This document shows, piece after piece, positions 11,100-22,486 of a DNA stretch of 64,000 nucleotides. The DNA lies in NCBI RefSeq assembly GCF_035046505.1, contig NC_089822.1, positions 126,972,807 to 127,036,806 on the forward strand, given 5' to 3'. Position numbers and translations under genes: made by a program. Each line of letters starts with the position of its first letter. Position 1 is the first letter of the stretch. The notes beneath the pieces are model-generated. The model had not been told where the DNA came from. It saw nothing but the letters and a program-made list of their open reading frames with translations, and searched no databases. Origin of the DNA: Tiliqua scincoides. Lineage: Eukaryota; Chordata; Lepidosauria; Squamata; Scincidae.

Positions 11100-11570
11100 T
11101 TTGAGCCACACTAACTCTTTGCGGGGGCAGGGGGAGGCAGCAACGTGATCCCCAGGATCGCATAACTAATGGGGGTGCAGGGACTGGCATGCACTTACTG
11201 GTCCCTGCTGTAGCCTCCTGGAGGTGCGGGGAGCCCTGCGCGACCCACTGCAGGGCTTCCCAGCCTCCAGAAAGTGAAAGCAGAGTGATCACGCTTTGCC
11301 TCTGCAAAACCGGAAGTGGAGTGCAATCGCTCCGCTTTCACTTTTAGAAGGCTAGGGAGCTCTGCGGAAGGTCCCATAGGGCTCCCCGCTCCCCGGGGAG
11401 GCTGCAGCAGGGACTGGTAAGTGCATGCTAGTCCCTGTGTCCCCCTTAGTGATGCAATTCTGGGGATTGCGTCATGCCTCCCCCCCACCCCCACCCCTTA
11501 AGCAGGCAGAGGCCAGGGCCCTCTGGCTGGGGGGTTGTGATGCCCTAGTTTGAGAAGCCCTGGTGTACAG
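11100..11570. repeat. GC-rich long palindromic repeat
   Basis: Two halves mirror each other, e.g. gggactggcatgcacttac near 11.18 kb against its complement near 11.43 kb, centred at ~11.32 kb. The outer right end (gtttgagaagccctgg) is hAT-like. Related halves lie at 30.64-30.84 and 37.4-37.7 kb, and the partner copy is at ~60,125-60,595. Confidence 0.7.
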
Positions 11571-11717
11571 GATGGGTTCTTACACTGTAAGTATTTGGGA
11601 ACCCTATGGACCCACTTCTCAATTTCATGCCCACTTCCTGGCTTACAGAATAACTGCACTAGGGCTGGGGATAAAGGAAGTTTCCAAAGAACCAACAGGG
11701 GTATAGAGAAGACCCAC

Positions 11718-11799
11718 CTTGAGTAACTCTCCCTGTAGATCAGTGTGGGGCAGAAGAGAAAATACAGGTAAGTTGAGAATTCAGGTGGATGCACCTTCC
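11718..11799 (-). CDS. SOAT2: SOAT2 left copy, exon with [17 protein letters not shown]
   Basis: An 82-nt exon with acceptor ttccag and donor gtgggt. It encodes [16 protein letters not shown] then [11 protein letters not shown]; the right copy has proline before the final arginine. The exon after it in the right copy is deleted here. Confidence 0.92.
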
Positions 11800-12047
11800 C
11801 TGGAAGATAAAAATCAAAGAAGCAGCTGAGAGCACAGAGGGAGAAGCAGAGAGACACGAGTTTGTGCTGCATTCTAAGAAAAGGGATTGACTGCATATGA
11901 GCACACAGCAGCATGGTGTGTAGGTTCAGGCAGCACCCTGTGCCCTGGCAGTTGTATAGTTTCATCAAAAAGTATCCCGGCTCTGTGCATGCGGTGAGCT
12001 AAGTAGGATAGGGATGGAACTGAAGTCTGTCATGCTATGGCCTAATC

Positions 12048-12391
12048 CAAGGGTGTCAAACTTGTTTCATATCAAGGGCTGAACAGCATTCATGATGCCT
12101 GCTAAGGGCCAGAAGTGGTGTCAGGAAGAGATGTCATTAGGCAGGAAGTGATGGCATTAAACAGGTCATAACCAAAAATAAACACTTTCTCTCACTTACT
12201 TAGGAACTCATTAGCTGCAAATTACAGAAGATAAAATATGCAAATCTTGATCATATTTCAAGATATTGGAGATCCCAGTTTTCATGGGGGCTGCCCTTTT
12301 AGCAGTAATGCCTCAGCACTACTCAGCAGCTGAGAGCCTGAGGGCCAGATAAAAAGCTTCCACGTCTGGCCCCTGGGCTTTCACACCCCTG
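12048..12391. mobile_element. non-autonomous hAT transposon
   Basis: Ends CAAGGGTGTCAAAC and the complementary CACACCCCTG are flanked by a perfect 8-bp duplication, GCCTAATC, at 12,040-12,047 and 12,392-12,399. The partner is at 59,303-59,646, so it predates the inverted duplication. Confidence 0.85.
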
Positions 12392-12998
12392 GCCTAATCT
12401 GTACTGAACACTCCTCCCCAACACATGTTGGCTGCCAGTAGGTAGATAAAAACCCCAAAACATGCTGGGCACATTGATATGCTTGATGGAACATGTACAG
12501 GTTGAGCCTCATTATTATTGTGCTCAGGGGGAAGGGAGGGGTCCGCTGGAAAGAGAAGGACTGATGGATTGTCAGTCGGTTGCTCCCCCCCTCTCATTAA
12601 GGAGGCTATTGTTAAAGGACTATTGTTAAAGGCTATTGTTTTCATGGGGGCTGCCCTTTTAGCAGTAACGCCTCAGCACTATTCAGCAGCTGAGAGCCTG
12701 AGAGCCAGATAAAAAGCTTCCACATCTGGCCCCTGGGCTTTCACACCCCTGGCCTAATCTGTACTGAACACCCCTCCCCAACACATGTTGGCTGCCAGTA
12801 GGTAGATAAAAACCCCAAAACATGCTGGGCACATTGATATGCTTGATGGAACATGTACAGGTTGAGCCTCATTATTCACGTGGGTTCCATTCCAAGCACT
12901 CTCCTGGATGGCAAAAAACGTACTATAGCAAATCAATTTAAAAAACAAAGTTTCTTTGCTCCAGTGATTTAAAAACAGCTTTGCTGACCTTTGCGATG
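12279..12998. repeat. left-arm-only ~360-bp tandem duplication
   Basis: The stretch starting ttttcatgggggctgccc at 12,279 restarts at 12,639 with a few base changes. The first unit carries the internally deleted form of the family T transposon, as in the right arm; the second carries the full form. The right arm has one unit only. Confidence 0.8.
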
Positions 12999-13355
12999 TA
13001 AAATAAGAGTCATTAGGAAGACAATCCATCAATCAGTCATCCTGCAAGCGCTTACAATGGTGCTTCACTCAGCCCCTCCCTTCACCAATGCAAAGTGATC
13101 ACCTTTCTTTCATGTGCTCAGGGGGAAGGGAGGGGTCCGCTGGAAAGAGAAGGACTGATGGATTTTCAGCCGGTTGCCCCCCCCCTCATTAAGGAGGCTA
13201 TTGTTAAAGGACTGTTCAGTGTTTTAAACTGATTTTAAAGGGATGCATTTTTTTCCCTTCTCCAGAGATCAGCACATTCCTTCTCATTTGCAGGGGCCAT
13301 TCGTGTTGAGTCAAATCCGTGTATAAAAAATCCGTATATAACAAGACTGGACCTG
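12858..13355. mobile_element. non-autonomous Tc1/mariner-type transposon, family T, full form
   Basis: Starts CAGGTTGAGCCTC after TA, ends GGACCTG before TA. TA target duplications and imperfect CAGGT termini fit a Tigger-like Tc/mariner derivative. Other copies: 12.50-12.63 kb (partial), 22,680-23,198, and 58,932-59,196 (internally deleted). Confidence 0.8.
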
Positions 13356-13403
13356 TAGTTTGGCCCTAAGAGAAAGAATGCACTTATTGAAAAAACAGTG
13401 CAT

Positions 13404-14399
13404 TGTAATGGAAGATCAGAAGATCATCAGGTGGATGATGTGGTGTTGACAGCGATTCCCTGTTTTGACAGCTGTTTGACAGCTCTGGGAAGGGCAGGGC
13501 TGGCTCCACAGCTGTAATCAATCAAGGCCAATGGAGACTCTGATGGACACCTGAGCTTCATTTGACCTTGATGAGACTTTGAATGGACTGAAGAGATGGC
13601 TCAGCTGAGCCTAACTTGGACTTCTCACAGCTGAGCTGGATTTGGATTTAACAAGGGGCTGCAGGATAAAAGGTAGCTTCAGAAGGAGCAAAGGGCTGGC
13701 CAAGCAGGACGCTGACCCAGCCAGAAGCCGGATGCTGACCAAGAGGGCTACCTGACCCAGACCTACAGGAAGAGAGGACTGCCAGGACCCTGCTGGAGGA
13801 GACACACTGCTGGAGAGGAGGAACTCTACTGCAGAAGACTGGACTGTGTTTTGGAGACGGATTGGACTTGGAGGCTTCAGACGTTACCCCCGGAGTTAAG
13901 TGGAGTTTTGGAGAGGGAAAGCCTCTGGAAACCCCTGCTAACTGGGTAAGAGGCACTCTTTCAAGTGGGTGCTCCTCTTTTTAGCAGGGGTAGAGTAACT
14001 GGCCCACCTCACCCCCAGCAGTGTCTTTTCTAGTGGCTGCCTGCTGGTGTTCTTTTGCATCTTTTTAGACTGTGAGCCCCTTTGGGACAGGGAGCCATTA
14101 GTTATTTGATTTTTTTCTCTGTAAACCACTTTGTGAACTTTAGTTGAAAAGCGGTATATAAATACTGTTGTTGTTGTTGTTGACAAGGGGACTTGCAGGG
14201 AGTGGCTGTGTTTGTAGCAATAAATTCTTGTTATTTGCTATAGATAAGGAGTTCTGTGTTCATTCCATTGCACACTGCAGCTGTTGTTCCTGGAAAAGGA
14301 GGGTGTTAATTAGCCAAAAAGCGGGCATTAAAAGAGAGTTGGGATATTTGGACGGGACAAATTGCCGTGGTCGGCAGGAGTCGAGAATTTGGCAGAACA
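13404..14399 (+). mobile_element. solo LTR, left arm only
   Basis: A 996-bp insert begins TGTAATGG and ends GCAGAACA (TG...CA) and is flanked by the 5-bp duplication TGCAT at 13,399-13,403 and 14,400-14,404. The right arm has the empty site with one TGCAT. A TATA-like ggataaaagg is at ~13,665 and caataaa at ~14,219. An L2-like tail (agactgtgagcccctttggg) ending in a TGT run is nested at ~14,060-14,180. No internal gene remains; family not assigned. Confidence 0.88.
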
Positions 14400-14925
14400 T
14401 GCATCAATTCAGTTTGTACTGAAAGATGTTGTCTTTTCTTGTGCTTTATGCAAGATTGAGAAGCAGAGGAGGAATTCATTTCTGGTAGCCATTCACAAGG
14501 CCGGCCCATCCATGAGACTGAGTTACTTAGTTCACACAGCAGCTTGGTGGGGTACCCATCTCTGTCCACCCACTCCCTGGTTTGGGAAATGAAGAGGGAG
14601 TGGAGCAGAAGAGGAAGTGTGAAGGAGTGTCTCCAATGCTCTAGCCCATCTTTCCTCCCCACTTCCTGTTCTGCTCCATCCTTTTCCATATCCATTCCAG
14701 AGAGTGGGAAATGTTGGCACATCACCTTGTAAGCAGGGGCAGCTTGTGGCACATGTCTCATGCATTAGGAAGTCTTGAACCAGCCCTGGCTTTTGGAGAA
14801 CCAGTAAAGAGTGGGAAGCAGGATTGGTAAGCACTGGAAATCGGATGAATTGCACCATTGGAGAATTGCACCATTGTTGAGAACCATGGAAAGAGCCATG
14901 CAGAAGAGTCCAAAATGAAACTCAC

Positions 14926-15001
14926 CATCTTTTGACTTGGCATATAGGATAGGAGGCACTGACTCCCGCAGAAATGAGTGGCTTTTCATGAGGAAACGGA
15001 C
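14926..15001 (-). CDS. SOAT2: SOAT2 left copy, exon with [16 protein letters not shown]
   Basis: A 76-nt exon with acceptor atttag and donor gtgagt, encoding [16 protein letters not shown] and ILYAKSKDG. Identical to the right copy's exon. The matching human SOAT2 stretch, as I recall it, is VRFLMKSYSFLREAVP. Confidence 0.93.
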
Positions 15002-15870
15002 CTAAATGGGGAAGGAAAGCAAACATTGATGCAAGATGAAAATAAAAAATTTCTTATTTGGTGATCTTGACCTGGCATTTGGGCAGAGGGACTCAGATAT
15101 CACTCTCTATCATGGTACCTTGCCTGTGTTCCTGGCCTGCAGTTTGCTGCAAATGACTAGAGGGTGGTATTGCAGCTACCAGCAGTAGCATAGCTAGAGA
15201 GAGGTCACAGCATCAAGTTTTGAAGGCACCAGAACATGCCATGCAAGATGTCTTTTCTCCTCCCCTTCAGAGTCATTCTGGATGGCTAGAGCAAAACAGA
15301 GGACATTCCTTTGAATGGTGCTGTGATCCAATTCTAGTTAAGCTATTAACTACCAGCTCAGCAGAGATTGTGTGTCACAAAGATTCGACCTGGTCCTGTA
15401 AAGCTGGGCAAGGACAGCAAGGACATCAATGCAGTCTGGGAAACCTCTGTTTTCACTCCAGCTGCCACAGTACTACCAGCATGGAGCACATACAGAACAA
15501 AGAACTGTGCCCTCTGCCATGCTGCAAGAGACTGGATCCTGTTTAGGTTCACTGATGATGCATGTGTGCTTCCCCAGCCGATCATCAATCAGCAGGAGAA
15601 TGGCAATATTAAGGTGTTTTGCTTAATACACAAAATACATTCTGATTGAACAATTTGGGCCACCTCTGTGCTGAATCTGGATTTTGTTTTAGTAGATCTC
15701 CAAGTATAGCTATTTTTTGGACACGTGGATATACCATGTCAAAAGAAAACTCGACAGATCTGATTTGGTTCTCCCTTAAGATCATGCCCCTCCCCCACCC
15801 AAACTGCTTAGGAACTTCTTTCCCACACAATGAGCTATGTTCGTGGTCCAGGACGGTCAAGGTGCTGCAC

Positions 15871-16153
15871 CTGTTCAAGGATGACAATCAAACAGGAGGC
15901 AGGTCCCAGGTGGTAGTGGCCCATAGCATAGATGGGGTAGAAGCCCAACATAACAGCATGGCAGACCAGCAGAACAACAACTGTGGTGGCTGTGAAGAGC
16001 CTAGGGTGTACTGCAGTCCTCAAGGCGCTGGCCCACATCTGCAGGAACTTGTAGGGCACAAGCAAGGTATAGAGGAACATGCAGAGCCAGGTAAAGAGTG
16101 CCCTGGGCAGATTCCCAAAAGCAAAGATGAAGAGCTCGAAGTCCAGGACAAGC
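15871..16153 (-). CDS. SOAT2: SOAT2 left copy, 283-nt exon (membrane segments)
   Basis: Acceptor cttccacag, donor gtgcag. Encodes [20 protein letters not shown], two hydrophobic membrane-spanning stretches, and ends [10 protein letters not shown], matching the RLVLEF...FEQ stretch of SOAT proteins. Same protein sequence as the right copy. Confidence 0.94.
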
Positions 16154-17059
16154 CTGTGGAAGAAAGACAGGCAGCCATGAAGACAAAAATAGGCAATATG
16201 AACATAATCTCTAAGCGGAGGATCATTAATGGACCATTAACAAGGGACTGTAAAGTACCGGTGGTCTTGAACTGGGGTTATTGATAACCTCACCCAGATA
16301 CTTTACTCTCTGATCTAGTGGCTGATCAGCAAATACTGATTTCTACATAGGTTTTTGCTAGTTTGGTCTGGGCCTGCCTGAACCCGGAAGTTTTCAGGAA
16401 GCCCATTAGGGGAGATGTTAACCCCTTTTGGTAAGCAACTGTTGCTGGGATACCTGCAGTTACAGGATGTCTGCTGAAGGATGACTGGCGGCACCAGAGG
16501 CAGGCCTAGCGCAGCTTGTGCCATAAGGAAATCCCCAGATTGGAGTGAACACAGGGTTGCAAATCTTGCATGGGTGGAAACGCATGGATACTTTTTCTCC
16601 ATTGATATATATATGTAATTCCCCAGGGGCTAACTTTTGTATTTGTAGGATGGGAACACTGATGTAAAAGACACTGTTTATTTTTCCTTTCTAAACTCTA
16701 AGCTACAAGAAGTTCATCACCCCCACAAATGTACTTTGCGCATTGGTGTCCCCTGCTAATATTTATTCTGGTGCCATCAACAATTGCCTTCACTTGTGCT
16801 TTCTCAGGGGTGCTGAATACTACTGACACTGTGTCATCAGCACACTATTGAAACAAAATACTACAGTGGGCAAGAAAAGAGCAAGAGGCTGGACAACAGG
16901 GTCATGAGACTGGAAAGTGATGCTCATATGGTGATTTCCATGCCCCTTAGTGCTTTAAAAGAAACAACCCAAACCTCTCCTTAGTGTTGCAAGCCCATGT
17001 CTGTCTGCCACCCAAAAATGGAAAGTCTCCCAGCCCTCAGCTCCACATCCGAACCGTAC

Positions 17060-17167
17060 CGTCCTTCATCGCTGGAATCCACTATGATTGTGCTGAGAGC
17101 AAACACACAAAGAAAGGCTACAAATATGTGGTAGATGGAACGGAAATGTTTGATTTCCAGCAGCTCA
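17060..17167 (-). CDS. SOAT2: SOAT2 left copy, exon with [13 protein letters not shown]
   Basis: A 108-nt exon (acceptor ttttcag, donor gtacgg) encoding [13 protein letters not shown], the first membrane helix ([15 protein letters not shown]) and SDEGR. It fits the DELLEVxHFRTIYH...DEGR block of the family. Split codons agree with both neighbours. Confidence 0.93.
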
Positions 17168-17967
17168 CTGAAAAAAGAAAAGAGACAGGGTTGGCATCAG
17201 GTAAGCTGTAAGACGGGATGCATGGCAAGCTGGATCTGGTCACAGAGCTATTATATGTTATCTCTAGAAGCCATTGCATGTACCCATCATTATCCAGAAC
17301 GGGGGGGGGGGTGGATATCTCTTTAATCAGCTTGAAATAAAGATACTCCATTTTTAAAAAATAAGTTTTTAAATATGTAAACTGTGTAAATGTGCAAAGT
17401 GAACATACAGTATGTATATTATATGTTGCTTTGTGGCACCAACAGTATTCTAAAACATGACATCGGGTAAGGGATTTGACTAATAACCTAGAATACAGAT
17501 TACTCCCCTTCTCAGAATGCAGAATTGTTGCCACAAGCAGCAGGGTTGTGGGCCACACTCTGTGGTGTTAGGGGTCTTGAACCACGGAGCAATTCTGGTA
17601 GAAGGACTCACTCTTTGCACTACCAAGAGAGCTCACAGGGAGCAGAACTGGCTGACTTTAGTTTTGCTGTGCTACAGGACACACCAGTTCCCACCAGTGA
17701 TAGGAAGAGAAAATGCAGCAGTCCAGCTCAAGATGAATCAGGTGACAAAGGAGCCAATGGGGTACTTTCTACCTCTATTTATGAACTCTCCTGGGCTCAG
17801 CTCCCTAGTCTAAGCTACTTGCCTCTGAGAGAAGATGCTGAACAGCCTGGCCTGTTTAACAAGCATCTCACATGTCAGAAATGAGAAGATAATTCATCCT
17901 AGAAGCCCCTTTGATGATCTAGGTGCAGGGCCGGCCCATTCATCAGGCCAACAGAAGTGGTTGCCTC

Positions 17968-18148
17968 AGGGCCCAATCCTATCCAATTTTCCTGTGCTGG
18001 TGCAATTGTACCAATGGGGCATGCGCTGCATCTTGCCATGGAGGGGCAGTCACTGAGGCCTCCTCAAGATATGGGAACATGTGTTCCTTTACCTTGGGGC
18101 TGTATTACAGCTGCACCAATGATGGAAAATAGGATAGAATTGGGTCCT
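17968..18148. mobile_element. inverted-repeat transposon family C
   Basis: Starts agggcccaatcctatcca and ends with its complement, aggatagaattgggtcct. About 180 bp, no coding capacity. Partner in the right arm at 55,145-55,325; others at 23,257-23,437 and 51,172-51,316. Confidence 0.75.
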
Positions 18149-18536
18149 CACTCAGCAGATTGCTGGAGGTGCCCATCTCTGGCCACCTACTTGTCTCCGC
18201 TGCTCCTCCTTCTCCTTCCATTCCCTGGACTAGAAAAGGAAGAGAGGGTCAGAGAGGAAATGTGGACAGGAGGAGAGTGCTTCGCTAGAACATCGGAGAA
18301 TAGGAGGTTGGCACATTATCAGTTAAGGAGGGGAAGCAGCATTTGCCAAGCCACCTCCTGTGTCAGGAAGTCTTGGGATGGCCCTGCCTGGGTGAGCAGC
18401 AATCTGCACTGTCATATCAATAAGCATACTTTTATATGGTGTACTTTTGACATCACTGGGCACCATTTCCCACCTTCTCTCTCTTAGCACCCACTTTTCC
18501 TGTCACAGCTGGCAAGATGGCACAAGAAATACTCAC

Positions 18537-18602
18537 TCAAGCAAAGACTGTTGGGCAATGAACACTTTCTTTTCCGGTTTTTCCCGCAACTGGCCTTTTT
18601 CT
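18537..18602 (-). CDS. SOAT2: SOAT2 left copy, 66-nt exon with [12 protein letters not shown]
   Basis: Acceptor ccttgcag, donor gtgagt. Encodes [20 protein letters not shown] plus a split aspartate codon completed by the next exon. This is the conserved KxFIARRSLLDELL block. Its first base completes the AG left by the 23,946-24,073 exon, so the phases agree. Confidence 0.88.
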   Translation of the reverse strand, partial: RKRPVAGKTGKESVHCPTVFA

Positions 18603-18915
18603 CTGCAAGGATCCACCGAAGGTAATGATTAGTGTTAATTCTCAGACCTGGTTTGCTTCTGGGCAAGGGGTGAGCAGGAGTCAGAAAAAGAGCATCTTAT
18701 CCCCTACTGAACAAGAAGATCACTTGCTCAATCAAGTGAGGAGCAACGTACAATCCCAGCAATAAGTATCTTTTCATGTATTCCAATCGCCTACTTGCCT
18801 TAAAATTCAGGATAGGTAATCATATTTTCCCTGTCTTGTTCACTCAACAGTTGCAACTCTGAAGAAGGTTGCTATGGTTGTTGTTTTTACTGCCTCTGCT
18901 CCAATGCCTTTCACT

Positions 18916-19230
18916 AGTGGCATAACTAAGGCATCTGCTACCTGGGATCAAAGAAGATACTGTAACCGTCCCTCAAGATGAAATTTATTAAGTATGTAAA
19001 TACAAAGTCTTCCAGTTAATTGGCCTTATCTTTTGAAAGAATCAGATATTCCAATGTGGTTTGTTTCACTGCATTCTGCATTGAATTACCTTTCCAATGA
19101 TATATAAGATTATGGTATTCATACATATCAAGGTTTTCACAATTTTGGCCACTAGTGTCAAGCTCAGCTTGTTACCACCCCCCCAAAGTTTGTTGCCCAA
19201 TGCATTTGCCAACCCCTTAGCTATGCCACT
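18916..19230. mobile_element. inverted-repeat transposon family B
   Basis: Ends agtggcataactaagg and ccttagctatgccact are inverted repeats; ~315 bp. Partner at 54,063-54,377. Related ends recur at 26.0, 27.3, 33.65, 35.55 and 48.5 kb. Non-coding. Confidence 0.75.
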
Positions 19231-19392
19231 GCCTTTTACAATTGCCAGAATTAAGGCTAAGAACATAAGAAGAGCTCTGCAGGGTTACACCAGCCCAAGG
19301 TCCAACAAGTCCATCATCCCAATTCAAACTATGGCCACCCAGGTCCCTCCAGGAAACCCACAAACAAGAGTATGAGGAAATAGATCAGCGAG

Positions 19393-20637
19393 GTGACAAG
19401 GAGGGACAGGGTTGTAATCATGGGGGACTTCAATTATCCTCATATTGACTGGGTCAATTTGTGTTCTGGTCATGAAAAGAAGACAGGATTCCTTGACATG
19501 CTAAATGACTGTGCCTTAGAGCAGCTAGTCATGGAGCCCACCAGAGGACAGGTGACTCTGGATTTAATATTGTGCGGTACTCAGGACCAGGTTAGAGATG
19601 CAAACGTTACTGAGCCATTGGGGAACAGTGATCATGCTGCGATCCGCTTTGACATGCACGTTGGGGGAAGAATACCAGGCAAATCTCTCACAAAAACCCT
19701 TGACTTCCAACGAGTGGACTTCCCTCAAATGAGGAGGCTGGTTAGAAGGAGGTTGAAAGGGAAGGCAAAAAGAGTCCAGTCTCTACAGAGAGCATGGAGG
19801 TTGCTCAAATCAACAGTAATAGAGGCGCAGTGGAAGTGTATACCGCAAAGGAAGAAGGGCTCGACTAAGTCCAGGAGGGTGCCTGCATGGCTAACAAGCC
19901 AAGTTAGAGAGGCTGTAAAGGGAAAGGAAGCTTCCTTCCATAAATGGAAGTCTTTCCCCAATGAGGAGAATAAAAAGGAACACAAACTGTGGGAAAAGAA
20001 ATGTAAGAAAGTGATACGGGAGGCCAAGAGAGACTATGAGGAACACATGGTCAGCAGCATTAAGGGGAATAATAAAAGCTTCTTCAAATATGTTAGAAGC
20101 AGGAAACCCACCGGAGAAGCAGTTGGCTCTCTGGATGGTGAGGGAGGGAAAGGGGAAATAAAAGGAGACTTAGAGATGGCAGAGAAATTAAATGAGTTCT
20201 TTGCATCTGTCTTCACGGCAGAAGACTTCGGGGAGATACCGCTGCCCGAACGGCTCCTCCTGACCGAGGAATTAAGTCAGATAGAGGTTAAAAGAGAAGA
20301 TGTTTCAGACCTCATTGATAAATTAAAGATCAATAAGTCACCGGGCTCTGATGGCATCCACCCAAGAGTTATTAAGGAATTGAAGAATGAAGTTGCTGAT
20401 CTCTTGACTAAAATATGCAACTTGTCCCTCATAACGGCCACAGTGCCAGAGGACTGGAGGATAGCAAATGTCATGCCTATTTTTAAAAAGGGAAAGAGCG
20501 GGGAACCGGGAAACTATGGGCTGGTCAGTCTAACATCTATACTGGGTAAGATGGTGGAATGCCTCATCAAAGACAGAATCTCAAAACACATAGACAAACA
20601 AGCCTTGCTGAGGGAGAATCAGCATTGGCTTCTGTAA
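19393..20637 (+). CDS. CR1 ORF2 fragment, endonuclease and linker
   Basis: A 414-residue frame with [19 protein letters not shown] and a basic linker ([17 protein letters not shown]), ending before the RT palm. The endonuclease N-terminus with the catalytic glutamate is absent (5' truncated). Inactive LINE remnant, duplicated at 52,635-53,900. Confidence 0.85.
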   Translation: MTRRDRVVIMGDFNYPHIDWVNLCSGHEKKTGFLDMLNDCALEQLVMEPTRGQVTLDLILCGTQDQVRDANVTEPLGNSDHAAIRFDMHVGGRIPGKSLTKTLDFQRVDFPQMRRLVRRRLKGKAKRVQSLQRAWRLLKSTVIEAQWKCIPQRKKGSTKSRRVPAWLTSQVREAVKGKEASFHKWKSFPNEENKKEHKLWEKKCKKVIREAKRDYEEHMVSSIKGNNKSFFKYVRSRKPTGEAVGSLDGEGGKGEIKGDLEMAEKLNEFFASVFTAEDFGEIPLPERLLLTEELSQIEVKREDVSDLIDKLKINKSPGSDGIHPRVIKELKNEVADLLTKICNLSLITATVPEDWRIANVMPIFKKGKSGEPGNYGLVSLTSILGKMVECLIKDRISKHIDKQALLRENQHWLL

Positions 20638-21524
20638 GGGTAGGTCTTGCCTCACTTAGAATTCTTTGAAAAGGTCAACAGGCATGTGGATGCGGGAGAA
20701 CCCGTGGACATTATATATCTGGATTTTCAGAAGGCGTTCAACAAGGTCCCTCACCAAAGGCTACTGAAAAAGCTCCACAGTCAGGGAATTAGAGGGCAGG
20801 TACTCTCCTGGACTGAGACCTGGTTGAAGACCAGGAAACAGAGAGTGGAAGTCAATGGGCAGTTTTCACAATGGAGAGAGGTGAAAAGCGATGTGTCCCA
20901 AGGATCTGTCCTGGGACCGGTGCTTTTCAACCTCTTCATAAATGACCTGGATACAGGGTTGAGTTGTCTAAGTTTGCAGACGACACCAAACTTTTCTGAG
21001 TGGTGAAGACCAGAAGTGATTGTGAGGAGCTCCAGAAGGATCTCTCCAAACTGGCAGAATGGGCAGCAAAATGGTAGATGCGTTTCAATGTAAGTAAGTG
21101 TAAAGTCATGCACATTGGGGTAAAAAATCAAAACACATATAGGCTAATGGGTTCTGAGCTGTCTGTGACAGATCAGATCTTGGGGTGGTGGTGGACAAGT
21201 TGATGAAAGTGTTGATCCAATGTGTGGCAGCAGTGAAGAAGGCCAATTCTATGCTTGGGATAATTAGAAAAGGTATTGAGAACAAAACAGCTAATATTAT
21301 AATGCCATTGTACAAATCTATGGTAAGGCCACACCTGGAGTATTGTGTCCAGTTCTGGTCGCCGCATCTCAAAAAAGACATAGTGGAAATGGAAAAGGTG
21401 CAAAAGAGAGCGACTAAGATGATTACGGGGCTGGGGCACCTTCCTTATGAGGAAAGGCTACGGCATTTGGGCCTCTTCAGCCTAGAAAAGAGACGCCTGA
21501 GGGGGGACATGATTGAAACATACA

Positions 21525-21525
21525 A

Positions 21526-21577
<52 letters not shown>

Positions 21578-22035
21578 CAACTTTATTTATACCCCGCCCT
21601 TCTCCCCAAAGGGACCCAGGGCGGCTTACAACAAGTTAAAAATAGATTAAAACATAATATTAAAAAACAGAGAAAAACATTAACATATTACCAAATATCA
21701 TAAAAACAGTAATCAGATAAAAAATCAGGTAAAAGGAGCATAGAGCAGCAGATCATAGGAATCAGGCCTGTAAAAAATACTAAGAGATGTAGAAAAGATG
21801 TTAAAAAGGCCATGAACTTAGAAGATTTGTTTAAACAGAAGGGTCTTCAGGCCCCGCTGAAAAGTCTCATGAGAGGGAGCCATTCTGAAGTCAAGGGGAA
21901 GGGAGTTCCATAACGTTGGTGCCACTACTGAGAAGGCCCTATTTCTTGCCGCCGCCCCACGTACCTCCCTAGGCGGTGGCACTTGTAAAAAGGCCTTCTC
22001 TGATGACCTAAGAGGACGAGCCAGATTGTACGGAA
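21525..22035 (-). mobile_element. L2-type LINE 3' end inserted in the CR1
   Basis: The minus strand encodes the L2/CR1-clade C-terminus (NRAFSVVAPTLWNSLPLDF, then TFQRGLKTLLF). Its 3' tail (ccgccctgggtccctttggg, then tataaataaagttg) runs into an ATA-type microsatellite at 21,525-21,575. The CR1 frame resumes after it. Absent from the right-arm CR1. Confidence 0.85.
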
Positions 22036-22486
22036 GGATGCATGGGAAGAATAAAGTGGATAGAGAGATGCTCTTTACACTCACATAAGACCAGAACCAG
22101 GGGACATCCACTAAAATTGAGTGTTGGGAGAGTTAGGACAGACAAAAGAAAATATTTCTTTACTCAGCGTGTGGTTGGTCTGTGGAACTCCTTGCCACCG
22201 GATGTGGTGACGGCATCTGGCTTGGATGCCTTTAAAAGGGGATTGGACAAGTTTCTGGAGGAAAAATCTATTACGGGTTACAAGCCATGATGTGTAAGTG
22301 CAACCTCCTGATTTTAGAGATGGGCTATGTCAGAATGCCAGATGCAAGGGAGGGTAGCAGGATGCAGGTCTCTTGTTATCAGGTGTGCTCCCTGGGGCAT
22401 TTGGTGGGGTCACTGTGAGATACAGGAAGCTGGACTAGATGGGTCTATGGCCTTGATCCAGTGGGGCTGTTCTTATGTTCTTATTG

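Larger units (their letters stand above)
10436..20930. repeat. left arm of the large inverted duplication
   Basis: This arm is the reverse complement of 52,364-64,000. Matching landmarks keep a constant coordinate sum of ~73,288-73,294 from 14.4 to 20.9 kb, 71,694 from 11.1 to 12.4 kb and 74,436 below 11.06 kb; the steps mark indels. The low end cannot be set because the partner runs off the window at 64,000. At ~20.9 kb the identity drops from ~99% to ~90% inside a CR1. Left-only changes are a solo LTR, a ~360-bp local duplication and loss of two SOAT2 exons. Confidence 0.95.
19372..22484 (+). mobile_element. CR1 LINE, left copy, interrupted by L2
   Basis: Endonuclease C-terminal part, linker, reverse transcriptase and 3' tail of CR1. 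The first ~1.55 kb is nearly identical to the right-arm CR1 (minus strand). From ~20.93 kb it resembles that copy only at ~90% and its 3' flank is unrelated. The reverse transcriptase reads [20 protein letters not shown], then [17 protein letters not shown], and is decayed after that. A short segment before the RT palm (ENQH to HLEFFEKV) is missing in both copies, so they share an ancestor. Confidence 0.9.

Noticed and set aside
15646-16284. 212-codon open frame on the plus strand, repeated at 57,010-57,642
   Set aside because: It is the antisense of the 283-nt SOAT2 exon; the conservation comes from the duplication and the real exon on the other strand.
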